A stretch of DNA of 64,000 nucleotides from Allolobophora icterica (lineage: Eukaryota; Annelida; Clitellata; Crassiclitellata; Lumbricidae), in assembly GCA_963556255.1 (NCBI GenBank), contig OY744611.1, positions 3,568,230 through 3,632,229 on the forward strand, read 5' to 3'. Every line of letters starts with the position of its first letter. The stretch's first letter is position 1. The translations under genes were made by a program, and so were the position numbers. Below, one piece after another: positions 41,409 to 53,440 of this stretch. The notes below the pieces were generated by a model. That model made no database searches, was not told the origin of the DNA, and worked only from the letters and a program-made list of their open reading frames with translations.

Positions 41409-41762
41409 GTCAATAAAAACATTTTATTCATAAACCAATCATGCCCCGCGCACGGGCAATAAACATACTGACTAAGAACACTAATTAGTAATATACTAAT
41501 CAATAAAATACTTGTTTTCAAAGAAACAAATAAATTTATGAGCTAACCTTTTTCGGGATTCCATAAAATGCAATTAAACTTCAAAACGTATCTATATTTC
41601 ATACGAAATGAAAAAATTTAAGTAAAACTTAAAAACGGACGTCAACAATAGATACAAGATACGCCATGTTTATTGCAGCATAGACATTATATTGCAAGAT
41701 TACAGATTTGCAATTAATTAAACATAGATACTTTATAAAGGATCGTAGGCTTATATGGTTAA

Positions 41763-43127
41763 GCATAGCACGTCAAACAATTTTGTCCCTCAGGTTGCAC
41801 CTCATCCCAGTCACGCCTGCATTCCGAGCATGAGCCCGATTAATTTTTAGATGCATCCTACTGTAAACGGCTCGCAACACTTCGGGTAAGGAATATAAAT
41901 ACAAGGAAACAACAATTTTCCTAAACATGTGCCATTAATTACATAAATAATGAAAATTTACGTGAAAAACTATCAATCCGACTTTTCATGTCTCATTACA
42001 GTCATCATCTGTTATTTCTAAAGTTTAACTAACACGTATATAGTGCTCTAACTTTTGAATGAAGCACATGGTCCGAGTAAGAAAACACTGTTTGCGCTTC
42101 GGTAGCCCTCGTAACATTCGGTGCACATCCATACTTAGTGCAGTTCTCTCATTACTGTCATGTCTCATTACAGTCACACTTAAAATATCAACCTATTATT
42201 TCTCATTCATGTCACACTGCATTCTCATTTCAGTCACATTAAATACTATACCGTGTCTCATTTATGTCTCATTTTTTTACATTACAGTCATACCGTGTCT
42301 CATTGCTGTCACAATTCTCATTACTGTCACAGTCGTTAAAAAACTGAATTGTAAACTAATCACCATGCAAATTGAGCCAATTAGTGGCTGCAAAAATAGC
42401 AGATTTACAGGTTAACAATTTGGAATGCCTGGAAAACAGATAGTTTGTCTCACCTGCCTTCACTGGAGATGATAGACTGCTAAAATTAACTAAATATTTA
42501 CATATTATGACTTACAATAGGCTAAATATGTAAATTAACTGTAGGCTAAACTTGCAGTATTTTACAGATTAAGCAGAATATCATATGGTCAGAATTTAAC
42601 TGTTATATGATCCTAATAATTACTTTCTGATTGCAAAATCGTGAGATCACAGCTGCCCAAGCAGGTGTGACAGTAATGATAAAATTTTCATATGTGTTGT
42701 ATAAATCACTTTGTAAAAATGTTTTCGCAAGACGTCGTGCAGGGAAACTCATAACTTGATATTCTAAATGCATCGTAGATCAAGAAAATAATTATTTGGT
42801 TTTATGCATTTATATACATTTCATTTTTGAACATTTGCTACATCCGAAATCCAAAGAATCCAGGGAATTACCCATATATGAAATTACTTAGCATGGAAAC
42901 ATTCAAAACAGTTAACATGGAGTGGATTGTTGAACTTGATACATGTCCTCTTAACTTACTTTCCACATACAGCACATCTTTTCTGGCCATCAGAAATATG
43001 TCATATGAAGTGATTTTGTCTGCCATATCGAACTTCCGATGGAGTCTTCTCTCTTCGACTCGTCTGTGTTTGAAGTCCTCGACTTGGCCGTCCAGTGGAA
43101 CTTCGGTGTCGGCATTTCGATTTGTAC
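41763..43127. other. Intergenic with a degenerate TCTCATTACAGTCAC repeat
   Basis: From about 41990 to 42335 the words TCTCATTACAGTCA, TCTCATTTATGTC and TCTCATTGCTGTCAC recur at irregular spacing, a decayed tandem repeat. The 118-codon frame across it (42059-42415) is a by-product. The rest is unassigned. Confidence 0.45.
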
Positions 43128-43135
43128 GCCATTGC

Positions 43136-43302
43136 CAGTGCTCGAAATGGAAAATTTTACGAAACCGAACGCTAGTCAAAGATATGGGAGCATTCACGTT
43201 AATTTCATAGTATTTTCCACAATAATTCATTTGACGAACCGGAACGGAACGCTAATTCATTTTGACGAACCGGAACGGCGTTCCGGTCCATTTCGAGCAC
43301 TG
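43136..43302. mobile_element. hAT-type MITE (CAGTGCTCGAAATGGA)
   Basis: The 16-bp inverted ends CAGTGCTCGAAATGGA are perfect, and the exact 8-bp duplication GCCATTGC flanks them (43128-43135, 43303-43310). The 167-bp element includes a duplicated GACGAACCGGAACGG block. Confidence 0.9.
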
Positions 43303-43310
43303 GCCATTGC

Positions 43311-44772
43311 CACTTCACGACGAAACAGCCCTAAACTGTATTAGTCCAGGCTATTTACAGTTAGACCTCGGAAAATCGCTTCAGAGGCGTTCTAAACGGT
43401 TCCCGGTAAGAAACCATTGCTGAATAACATATCGAAAATCCGACAAAATCGGACCACGGGATCACCCCCAAAATGGCTCGCACCGACCTCTGGCTTTTCC
43501 AATATAAGTGATAGAGACGTGCTGTTTGTGTCTACTATAGGGTTTTCCGGGTCGAAAAAGTCAAAGAAGCAATTTATAAAATTGTACGACAATCGGATGA
43601 CCTTCATTTACAAGGTCGTTTGACCTTTATTGTCAACCATTAATATATCGGTTGCTGTGAGGTATCAAGAGAAACTCAAAATCTAAGATAGGTTCGTCAG
43701 GGTTGTGGAAATCCAACAGTGTCAGAATCAACATCGTATGGCCATCGTGTGACCATCGTATAACCAGTGGCGTAACAACCATATAACGAGGGTGGACAAA
43801 GTTCATGGGCCCCCAAGCTTTCTTACTGCGCACCCTGTGTGACATTTTGCTTTAGTGACCTATTCTTTCATTTTCATCCGAGCACAAACATTTTTTATTT
43901 GGTTCATTGTTCCATCTGATGACATATTTAGCCTACGGTGTTCAAAAGTACCACAACAAGGCCCTGAAGATATTTTGGGTAGTGAGTAAAAAATAATTAT
44001 AGCAATCACAATGCACAATAAAAGTGAGTATGAATAATACTAATATTTTAATAATATTTACTAACTATATTATTATTTCATAATAACATTAATATAATGT
44101 TGTGATATTTAAAAACTGTAAGGCCTATATTAATTATACCATTATTAAATAAGAAGTGCAGCAGCTTTGCTAGGCGGCGCTTCGGTTTGTTAACGCCGAC
44201 TCTGCATTGGCACGTTTTTTTTCGAATCTCCTAGAGATTGCCTGTCGATATTTACCTGTTTCTTTGGTTACAGGTTACATTGTCGGATAACTTCTTTAGT
44301 TTCGAAATCCTTCACTTTCTCCTTGGTCTCGTCATGGATCTAATCACCTCTGGAAAGTTTCAAAAATTCAGCCCATCGCAAAAGCGAACAATGTGTGAAC
44401 GAAATAAAGTAGACTTTCTGTATCGATATTTCCATATCGATCCAGTTTTAATAAGGTTTCATGCCGATATAAACCTATTATTCTCTTTAAAATCGCAGCT
44501 CACCTTTGTTTTCAGAGAACTGTACTGAACTTTTAGCGCATATTTAGACCTAGTCAATTAGACCTACTGCTTGCAATTCATGACTATTTCTTGTGCTTTT
44601 GGAATTAGTTGGGTTTGTAATGAATTGTTCGTTGCGCAATAAATTTTAAGATATATATATATATATACTGCAAAACAGCTGAAGCTAATACAGTTGTATT
44701 GTAATTCTGAAACTTAACCGCATTCACATAAACGAATTTTGATTATTTTACAACAAAGGTGTTCAACTCGAT
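43311..44772. other. Intergenic, nothing recognised
   Basis: At 43766 a hAT-like start (CAGTGGCGTAACAACC) is seen, but no matching end or duplication was found. A (TA)n tract is at 44650-44668. No gene is supported. Confidence 0.4.
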
Positions 44773-44816
44773 TTGTAACTGCTTTTTTCGATACAACATC
44801 TCCATGCGTCAGTGAG

Positions 44817-44992
44817 TGAATGATAAATTGTGTCCAGGCCTAGAACTACCGGACACTTTAGGTCTCAATTTGCCTAGAATAGTTAGCAAAGCAAAGCTTA
44901 CTAGAAACGATGAGCGTGTCTTGCGTCGTGATAACAGTAGTTGCTACGACAGACCCATATCATTTCCTGCAGCCCTCGGAACCCTGGATTAC
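44817..44992 (+). CDS. Candidate orphan exon
   Basis: An open block reads KLCPGLELPDTLGLNLPRI, VSKAKLTRNDERVLRRDNSS and CYDRPISFPAALGTLDY, ending at a strong donor TAC|GTAAGT. Possible acceptors are at 44816 or 44837. The composition looks coding, but no partner exon or family could be identified. It could belong to a gene continuing to the right or be a relic. Confidence 0.3.
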
Positions 44993-45234
44993 GTAAGTAT
45001 TAATAATTGGCGCGAGACAAACGCCCAAAACTCACAAAAGCATATAGAAATTAAACGGTACTTACTTGAATGAGCGATCTCGAATAAGCTGTTTTATTAA
45101 TTGGTTTTCGTTAAGCGGTATAGAAGGTTTTGAGTTTACGATTACAATATCAAACAGCTATACCATTTACGTAAATAGAGAAGTCCTGACAAATTCTATT
45201 CCATTGCGAAATAAATAAAACGTTCTACCAGCAA

Positions 45235-45440
45235 TCTAGAACGCTTTCACTCGCGCAGTCACCCATCTTTCAAACACCATCAATGAACCACAGATAAATT
45301 TATTGGCCCAAAGTCCCTAAGCGCAGCAACCATAAACTTGTAAATCTAACCTAAAGAGTTTATTAAACCTCAATCTCTCGCAGGCGCCAAGTATTTCCTG
45401 TCCAACCACCAAGATATTCTTCATCATCTATTCCTCTATT
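45235..45440 (+). pseudogene. Decayed CR1/L2-like fragment
   Basis: NAFTRAVTHLSNTIN and later blocks align in order with [15 protein letters not shown] and following text of the 29.3-kb copy, with many substitutions. Only the C-terminal region is present. Confidence 0.5.
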
Positions 45441-46934
45441 TCAGCTTCTAGTGTCTTCATTCGTGTTATTTTCGGCTTGACATCCCGGTATCTGACCGGG
45501 CAGCCAATCAGGATCAAGAAACTTGGCTATTGGGAAGATAATTGAGTCAAACTGATACCGTTTGACGGCTGAATTTCAATATGTAGTAGTAGTAGCTGCT
45601 GACGTCGACTTTGTATCGACTTTTTCGCATTTTTGCCGGAAGGCCATCATCACCCTAGGCACACGACGTTTAGTGGAGTTTTCGATTATTGTGTACTATT
45701 GGACCTTGATGTTAAGCCAATGAAATTACTTTGTCATATTAAATTACACTGTCGTGTTATTTATTTGCCATCTAGGCCTCCAGGGTTAATTTTTAAATTT
45801 TAGTGATATTGGATATTAATGTAGCCAGAATGCCATACTTTTGCACAGTAAATTATTGCGGCGGGCCTTCGCTTATGGTCGGACTGCATTATTTACACAG
45901 ATTGTTGCTTACCAAACGCTTTTTTAAACCACAAATAGGCTTACTGATTATTTTGTTATATTTGGTGTCACTATTATAGGCAGCTTACCAATTTCAAATT
46001 TAGTTATTTGTTCAGGAAAATTATTATTCATTATAAACTCAAACGTCGAATTATTAATAGAAAATTACATCAGTTGTGAGGTTATTCACTGAGCGATATG
46101 CTCTAACAAGGAATACAGACATACAATAAACAGAGCGTTATAAATTGTAAACTGGTTAGACTATTGCTTAGTCAATCAGTCCTGGATACCTGGTTTATGT
46201 GACAGTCTCTCTCGCATTGACTGCGACTCAGTAGCTATCTATTTTCTTGATTCCTGCGCATTCAGGTGGACGTCTGTGGTCACTGTCTCCTTGTTATCAT
46301 TCAACGTCAAGTCATCCGGTTGTACAATACGTTGATCCAACTTCAGCTTGTCATTGCCAGTTCTTGCGCGATGTGGCGCTCTATGCATCATTTCTGGTCC
46401 ATCGCCGCCGATCTTAAAGTTCGGAGCTATACAGCAGCAGATGGCGAATGCAATAGGCAGAATGAGGTTGTCTGTAAAGGGACATTCCCTTTTTAAATTA
46501 ATCTTAACGAAAGTGTTGAAGACGTTGGAATATTTTGCTACATCAGCACGCTATCTTGAAGTAACGCGATGTTGCATGAACAGCTGCCTCAGCACCTCCC
46601 GGAATCCCCATCTCAAACTGAATAAGGGCGAGCTGATGAATAGAAATTCGAGCACTTCGCCGCCATGGAAAGCGTAATGTAGCACACTGCGATTGGTCGT
46701 TTGCCTCCGTCCTTCCTGATTGCTCAAAACTAATAGGTTTGCCGCCTTTGATCATTTCATTCATTTGTTGCGGTAGAACTCTCTTCAACAGCATGATAAC
46801 CAGATCGTACAGATTTTGGCCGAAGTTGTCATCCTCTCTAGCCTAGAGGCTGAGAGGTTCTTCACCTGGGGAGATGCAATAGGGCTCCGCAGGTAACCCC
46901 ACCGAGAACTATGAGATCGCACAGCGACTTGTTC
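45441..46934. other. Intergenic, nothing recognised
   Basis: Short frames at 46266-46794 on both strands overlap and show no motif. No repeat boundary was found. Confidence 0.35.
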
Positions 46935-46942
46935 GATACATA

Positions 46943-47105
46943 CAGGGCTGTAGTGGTAAAATTAGAGGTGACTGGTGAGTATACGCTAATGGTTAGTTTT
47001 CCGAAACTAATTAGAGATTTGTACAAATATTTTTTGAGGTGAGTATACGCTCTCTAGAGCGGAGCATACGCTGTATACCCGCGTATACGCTCGACTACAG
47101 CCCTG
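46943..47105. mobile_element. hAT-type MITE (CAGGGCTGTAGT family, copy 2)
   Basis: Same ends and body as 11878-12075 but one internal unit shorter (163 bp). The exact 8-bp duplication GATACATA flanks it (46935-46942, 47106-47113). Confidence 0.9.
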
Positions 47106-47439
47106 GATACATAGTGCTATCTCCAGCGTAGCGAGACGGTGGACGTCCTCCTGTCTACCAGCGTAGATAAGTGCTTATTCTTTAGCAAGGCAAATGACTC
47201 CAGAGTTGGTTTACCCTTCCTGCAGCTTTAATTAATTGTGTTTTAATAAAACTTAATATTTATTGAGTCATTCATTGGTTGTGTAGAGGTACAAGACTTA
47301 TCAAATAACTTGTTTATTTAATTAATTAATATAAGGTGAAGCATAAGCCAGGTAGCCTCGTATAGTTAGAAAAATAGCGGCGATATAAACTAATATTTCA
47401 AGTGTTATATGAACCGTTGAGGTCAGCCATCGAAGAGGT

Positions 47440-47905
47440 CAACCATTTGGATAGGTTACTGTGGCGACCAAAGACGCCAGGGAATCGCGAGCCGAGGAGG
47501 TAGAGATATGGGCAAAGCGGGGAGTCAAGCGATGAGCCTAGCAGAAGCATTTAGAACAGATTGAAGGGGAGAGACGCTGCTTAAGGAGTCCAATGAGAAG
47601 TGAGTTGCAGTAGTCCAAGCGTGAGCAGACAAATGCCTGAACTATGGTTGTAAAGACAGAAGTTGAGACCGAGCGTCTGATGGCCCTGAGACACCTCAGT
47701 TGAAAGAAGCAGGAGCGATTCATGTTGGATATAATGCTGTGTGAATGTGATGGAAGACTCAAGTGTGACGCCCAAGTCACGGACGGTGTAAGAGTAGGTG
47801 TAAGCAGGGAATTTCTCAGTCAGCAATGGAAAGTCGAGCTTAGCAAGCTGCTGCCTAGTCCGAAACCAGATCAGTTGAGTCTTACAGTGTTGAGGCAGAG
47901 GTGAT
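47440..47905 (-). pseudogene. CR1/L2-like RT C-terminal fragment
   Basis: Minus-strand blocks FPAYTYSYTVRDLGVTLESS, RCLRAIRRSVSTSVFTTIVQ and [13 protein letters not shown] match the region after the YADD motif in the 12.4-16.2 kb element. Frames shift within it. Confidence 0.7.
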
Positions 47906-49088
47906 TAGTTGCTCTTAATGCATTTAGGCCTATATCTGAGCATTGACAAACAGTTAGCTAGCTATATTTTTAACAACACTTTTGCCATAAATTACTAAAT
48001 TATAACAGTAGTTATTGCAGAACAAGAAATTTATTATTGAAATATGGAAGTAACTAAATTTTGTAAGAAAGTAACTTAACTGACTTCATAATTAGGCACC
48101 TTTGGAGAAAAACGAGGAAAGAATTTAAGGAGCCAGTGAACAAAACCCAAAAACCACTGTGGACAACGTGATAGCTCACATAAACTTCCCACACTATAAG
48201 TCATTAGGCCTACACTTGCAAATGAAGTCCAGTTCTTTCGCTACTCTCACGAAGAAACGGGAGTGGAAAGAAGTTGATTTGAGAAAACGAGGAAACCCAT
48301 CAGCAACTCTGGGTGCCACGTCCCAGTCTGCTCTCTACAAAGGACCGCGGCCAATTGTTCCCTTAAGAATACAGACCCCATATAGCCTTCAAGGCTTCCA
48401 CGACCAATTCCACCGTATTATCACGAGTTCTATTCTTCCATTCCTCATTGGACATCAAAGGTACCGTAGTGGTCTTCCCGATGTGCTGGATTTTGATGTT
48501 GATGACCCGTAAGATTTGCCGCAGTTGATATTTCTGCTTAGAACTTTTGCCAACAATTCAGCTGAATAATCGTGTAGTGTCTAGTGTGCCACTATCCAAC
48601 TGAATTTTACCGCAGTACATCTTTTACATACCCGTACCGAGGTCCTCAGTGCTTACATAATACAGTCTGGTAAGATTTCTAACGGAGATTGCATCCTCTG
48701 CAGCATCCTCCGCCTTGCAACTTTCTGCTGCTTAACATGGTCGTTAATGAAGGCCAGCTTTACACACCTGCTAGACTTCCAGTAAAGTTCATGCATATTT
48801 TATATATCTGCAAGGTTTCATTTTGCAACACATTCTAGTGGGCACTGACAATCAAAATCCTTATCTGTGTGCTCCTCTAGGCCTACCTCTTCCAGATCTT
48901 GATGTGTATGTTTCACCATGTTCTCTTTTTCGTTTTATGACATTTCTCTACCATTTCTCTGGCACAGCTCTTTTGCGGATCTACATTTCTTTCTGAGACA
49001 TGAGATGCAACAGGATTTAGTCCAGCCGCGCTCGTATTACTTTGTCTGCGCAAATGGACCAAGCCACAGGACTCGGCTTGGAACCAGC
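47906..49088. other. Intergenic, nothing firmly assigned
   Basis: The 117-codon plus frame at 48159-48512 has no recognised motif. The opposite strand has protein-like text (GKTTTVPLMSNEEWKNRTRD), so this may be an old element. Confidence 0.3.
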
Positions 49089-49156
49089 GACTCTTGTATG
49101 CACAACTGGCCCAAGCCACGGTTCTGTGGCTTGGTCCAGTTGTGCATAAAAGAGTC
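49089..49156. repeat. Long hairpin, 31-nt arms
   Basis: The arms 49089-49119 and 49126-49156 are complementary except at two positions, around a 6-nt loop. The core is CACAACTGG, CCCAAGCCAC and complement. It lies beside the piggyBac remnant and may be its subterminal palindrome. Confidence 0.85.
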
Positions 49157-49239
49157 TTTGATTGGTCCAAACAATTTTAGCTAATTATTTAATAACCTGA
49201 TTACGTAGCAGGTTGATTCAAGTATGCATATGTGCGGAA

Positions 49240-49713
49240 AATGATTTGGAATTTAATGGAAAATAAAAAAAAATTTGGTAATTTTGAGGGTTGGTCCACT
49301 TTTGCATAACACCATCCATTTGGTACAGCGGTGTTCGACTTTGTGATCAATCTGTCGAGGGCAACTCTGGCAGCGACCTCTTTTCTTAGTAGCGGTTGGA
49401 ACTGGATCAACCGCTGGCTCAACTCCAATTGCTAACAGTGCTCGAGAGACTGATGGCTGATGACATATGTCCGCCGTTACGGAACGGTGCGTGATAAGCG
49501 GTCTGACTAGCTCATGACCAACTTCCAGCAGGAACACACGGCGCTTGTCCAAACGTACTGAATATGCGTGATCTCGCCATGTTGGATTCTGCAACTTCCA
49601 TATGACTTACGCTTTGAACGCTGCTGCATCAACTGCGACTGCAAGTATATCCCTTAGTTTCCTGGTCGAATGAGTCCACGACGCCTTTTGTGGCGTTGTA
49701 ATCAACTACTATG
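49240..49713 (-). pseudogene. piggyBac transposase C-terminal remnant
   Basis: The minus strand begins VVDYNATKGVVDSFDQETKG then YTCSR, the region of the third catalytic Asp in piggyBac proteins. After breaks it reads FLLEVGHELVRPLITHR and KKRGRCQSCPRQIDHKVEHR, the zinc-binding tail. The stretch between is shortened and frameshifted. A piggyBac-type end is nearby: reversed, TTAACCCTTATACGGTAACC, with TTAA at 49953-49956. Confidence 0.75.
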
Positions 49714-49956
49714 TTTACAAACACATAGTGCAGAAATGATTTATCCAGTACCGGAATATAAAACCTTATTCTTCATAGTAGTCAGCCGATAGGTGGCAGC
49801 GCAATGTGGCACAGCTGAAAACGACATTGTGAAGAAAAAACATATCTAAGAAAAGTCACAAAAAGCAAAAGTCTTTTTTGTTTTATTCAAAAGAAGCGTT
49901 CGAAAAAAGTAGACTGGGGGTTATTTTTTACCCCCCGGTTACCGTATAAGGGTTAA

Positions 49957-50340
49957 CATAATTACGGTGCCTCGTAACGTCTTTATTAGTTGGCAAAACA
50001 TTTTCGATAACTCGCACGAATACCCAAAATCTGTACATTTTTTAGCGGTTCTTGTTTTGTGGATAACGACACAGTAAGCACCTCTGATTAGGTTGTACTG
50101 CGAGAGGCGCTTTATAAATGCATAAATCAATCAATCAATCAATCAATCAATTTATTGATCCACAAAGCAAACGTGACAATATACAAGAAAATATAATTTA
50201 AATAGCCACTATGATGCTGAAAAGGTTTGAAACATTAAGATATTCATGGGTTTAGAAGGCTATATCATGCTGTGAGTGGTCAATAGGAAGCCCTAAAAGG
50301 ACCAGGGTCCCGCTAGTAAGGGCCCCCATTTACTTAACAA
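49957..50340. mobile_element. Two retrotransposon 3' tails meeting at an (AATC)n tract
   Basis: From the left, GAGAGGCGCTTTATAAATGC runs into (AATC)n at 50126-50152, a CR1/L2-type 3' end on plus. To the right, TTTATTGATCCACAAAGC and a segment with GGACCAGGGTCCCGCTAG resemble 34880-34990, the 3' untranslated part of the minus-strand CR1-like element. Confidence 0.45.
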
Positions 50341-50495
50341 TACAATACAATAGGCTACAACTGATCGAAAAGACCTCTTTTTACAAAAATTTCGCCATTA
50401 CCGGATTTCTACAAACTTTTGTACATGACATTGATTATATATCAATATCATACAATTAACATCGTGCCCTGAAATATGGCATATGACGTGATGGG

Positions 50496-50702
50496 CAGGG
50501 GCGTAACTTTGGTCTAAAAAGTGGGGAAAACTAATTTCTTACATACACGAAGCAAGGCAAAGACTGCGATTTCTGGAATGGCTCAATAATAAAATATTGA
50601 ATCATTGATTGGCTTTGTTTAAAAGGTGGGGGTGCGGTTCCCCAGTCCAAAAATTGGGGGTACGATTACCCATCGTATCCCCCGCGACAAATTACGCCTA
50701 TG
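50496..50702. repeat. 200-bp dispersed repeat, copy 3
   Basis: The best-preserved copy: it starts CAGGGGCGTAACTTTGGTC and ends ACAAATTACGCCTATG. No exact target duplication was found, so its class is open. Confidence 0.8.
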
Positions 50703-51530
50703 GTGGTAGACTTACTACCGGTTCGCTTAATATGGAGGATTTAAGGAATGAAGGACATTGAAGGACGAAGGTTCGCCTTAATCTGAATTGGCTCTAATGC
50801 ACTAGCAACGTGGTATAGTATCGAACTTCGACGACGCAGCTGGGGCACCTCTGAACTTCAAAATAATTCAACCAAATTTTGCACAGTCATTTACTCTTAC
50901 CAAATGCAACTTTCAAGCACTATTACACTTGTAAATTCGCACTTTAGTTTTTTCGCACCACCCTAACATACATACATACATACAAACATACATCAACGCG
51001 GAATTAATCAGATTGCGTCCACAGCTTCATCGTCTAACCATGAGTGCTGTGCAAATATGCCGATAACGCGCTGTGTGTTATCTCTTCCGTTGCCCTGGCA
51101 ACGGCGAGCGATAGCAGATCCTGGTAAACAGTCCTGTTTGCTATGCCGAGGAAAGCATTAATTATGGTCCATATGATCCACTCTTATCAATTTTCTTTCA
51201 TCACTCTTTCTTTCTGTCGATCCTTCCATTCTCTCCCTTATTCCTCAGTCCGATCTTTCTGCTTTCTTTCGTATTTCCTTCCTTCATTCTTTCAATATTC
51301 CCCTTCTTTCTTAATTTCATTCGTTTCTTTTTTAATCATTCCTTTATTACTTTCCTTTCTTTCCTTTCCTCATAACTCCTCTTCTTCTATAGCGTCCCTT
51401 CAAGATGCCTATTCCTATAAACACATAAATACATATATAAGCACACACATACCTATAAGCACATATATTCACAAGCACACTAGCACACCTACACATTCAC
51501 ACAAACATTCACACAGTCATTAACCGATCG
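50703..51530. repeat. Unassigned stretch, pyrimidine-rich then (CACATA)-rich
   Basis: 50703-51180 has no recognised feature apart from a short (CATA)n. 51187-51390 is a C/T-rich low-complexity tract. 51415-51520 is an imperfect ACACATA-type repeat. The open frame over it is an artefact. Confidence 0.6.
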
Positions 51531-52140
51531 TCATTATCTTAACTAGCTAACTACCGTTACCAGATCGTATTTTACAAGTCAAGCGACTTCAACAGATCAC
51601 TTTCGCTCCTCCGATAGCCACAAAAATGGCTAATTAATTACAGCCATCGATCCAGCCATAACGAGCGCTTTAGCAAGAAGTTTGACCTATTTAGAAAATT
51701 TCGCGACCTCGCTGTGCATGTGTAATTTCTTTGACATGAAAATGAGCTTGACCTATTTTGGCGACCAATGATAGCTTACGTTGCCTGACAACGGCGAATC
51801 ACCAAGCCCATGCCAATCTGTTGCTCTGGAAATCCAACAGGTCGCAGACAGACGCGTGGAGCCACTGTCTGTGCGACTGTGCGTCGCTCTGTCTATGCGT
51901 CTGTGTGTGTGTGTGAGATTTATGAAAGATTGTGTTTCCGTATGTCGAAGATATGATACGATATACGACACGCCCGAAGAAATACACGCACGCACAGGCA
52001 CGCACACAGACCGTGACCGATCTTCATTAACCGATCTTCATTATCATAACAGAACGTCATTACTGTTGCCACATCGTATTTTACAAGTACTTTCACGCGA
52101 CGTCAACAGATCACAGTCGCTCATCCGATAACCACAAATA
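51515..52140. repeat. Pair of ~125-bp direct repeats
   Basis: 51522-51640 and 52016-52138 share ACCGATCTTCATTAT, TCGTATTTTACAAGT, CAACAGATCAC, TCGCTC and GACTAATTAATT in order. The spacer (51640-52015) has no recognised gene. Confidence 0.7.
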
Positions 52141-52154
52141 ATGACTAATTAATT

Positions 52155-52400
52155 GGGTAATTGGGTAATTAATTAGGTGATTGGGTAATTAGGTAATTGG
52201 GTAATTTGGTAATTAGGGTAATTGGGTAATTGTTCCAGAGGCCTACTTCCTTATCTAGTACACACACTTCAAACCAAACGCACACACACACATCAAACCA
52301 AATACACACACACGAACAAACATCAACCCAAATACACACACACATCAAACCAAATACACACACATACACACATCAAACTAAACATATACACACACACGTT
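52155..52400. repeat. (GGGTAATT)n and ACACATCAAACCAAAT minisatellites
   Basis: 52155-52228 is built of GGGTAATT/AGGTAATT units. 52260-52397 is built of about 20-bp units of (AC)n with ATCAAACCAAAT. Confidence 0.85.
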
Positions 52401-52499
52401 TTTGAACTCTGCCTTACTCAGTCAAAATCTGTTATCAGAAATGGACTCTGCACTTTAGACACATCTTATATTCCACAGAAGGGCTTTAAGTCTTAGGTC

Positions 52500-53440
52500 A
52501 TGTTTAAGCAATCATTCCAACTAGAATATTTTACCAATTAGCATGCTAGCATCTTTCAAGTTTGCATATTCAGTTGGATTTAGAGTTTACATATAAAACT
52601 TAGGACTTCCAAGTTGCATGAGGGATTTCTACAGTAAAATGTCGACTTTTAGCGTGTGATAATGCACGATGTGTGAGCTTACAAGCTAAAATGACAACGG
52701 ATATGTTACAAAGATGCGCAAGACATTGCAAACACGCATCTCTTGACGCCTAAGGACTGCTGGGAAGAGAGAGTTTATGTAGCAAAAATTACAAGTTCTG
52801 AGAATGCAGAGACGCATATGAGGAGAGAAACGTAAGCTTATGTCTTTTAGGGTGTGAGGAGAGCTAGCATAAAGGTTTGCACAGTAAAATGTGAGCATTC
52901 GAATTTCAGGAATGCATGCTATGACCATTTCTATACTAAAATTACAACTTTCTTCATTTTCAACGAAATATGTGTGCGCTGATTTGTCTGTTTTAGCTGA
53001 TGGACTTATACAAAAACTTGAAATAATAGCAGGAACCTGTGTATTGGTAATGCATGGAGAAGACTTTCTTTGGTAAAATATCTAAGGTGTTTGAAATACT
53101 GAACTATACATCAGAATTACAAATTTTATAGTGAAACATTGCATAGTTTGAAGCCTTAAATTCTCAAGTTTCGATTCCTAAGTTGCATGAAATACTGACT
53201 TGCGCTGTAGAATTTCAACACGTAAGTTGAAAAACGACACAAGCGAGGAACATTTGTACGCTAATTTGAAGACTTGTAAGTTTTCAAAGACATGTGGAGA
53301 TGGAAACTTATGAAATTTAGATTGCATGGGACGATGAACTGTATGGTTCAGTTACAACTCTTAGGATCAAACGTCGCCAGTGCAGTTGACTTTGCCAGTA
53401 GTAGCCAGAGTTATTATTGTAAAATTAATTTAGGTTTGTA
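52500..53440. other. Degenerate repetitive-looking stretch
   Basis: Words such as AAGTTGCATGA, CAGTAAAATGT, AATGCATG and AAAATTACAA recur roughly every 90-100 bp, suggesting an old tandem repeat. No gene is seen. Confidence 0.3.

Noticed and set aside
42059..42415. 118-codon hydrophobic frame
   Set aside because: It lies over the degenerate TCTCATTACAGTCAC repeat; hydrophobicity comes from the repeat.
43766..43850. hAT-like left end CAGTGGCGTAACAACC
   Set aside because: No matching right end or 8-bp duplication could be found.
46266..46794. Overlapping frames on both strands
   Set aside because: No domain, no splice support and mutual overlap.
48159..48512. 117-codon open frame as a gene
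   Set aside because: No motif, and the opposite strand is equally protein-like; likely an old element.
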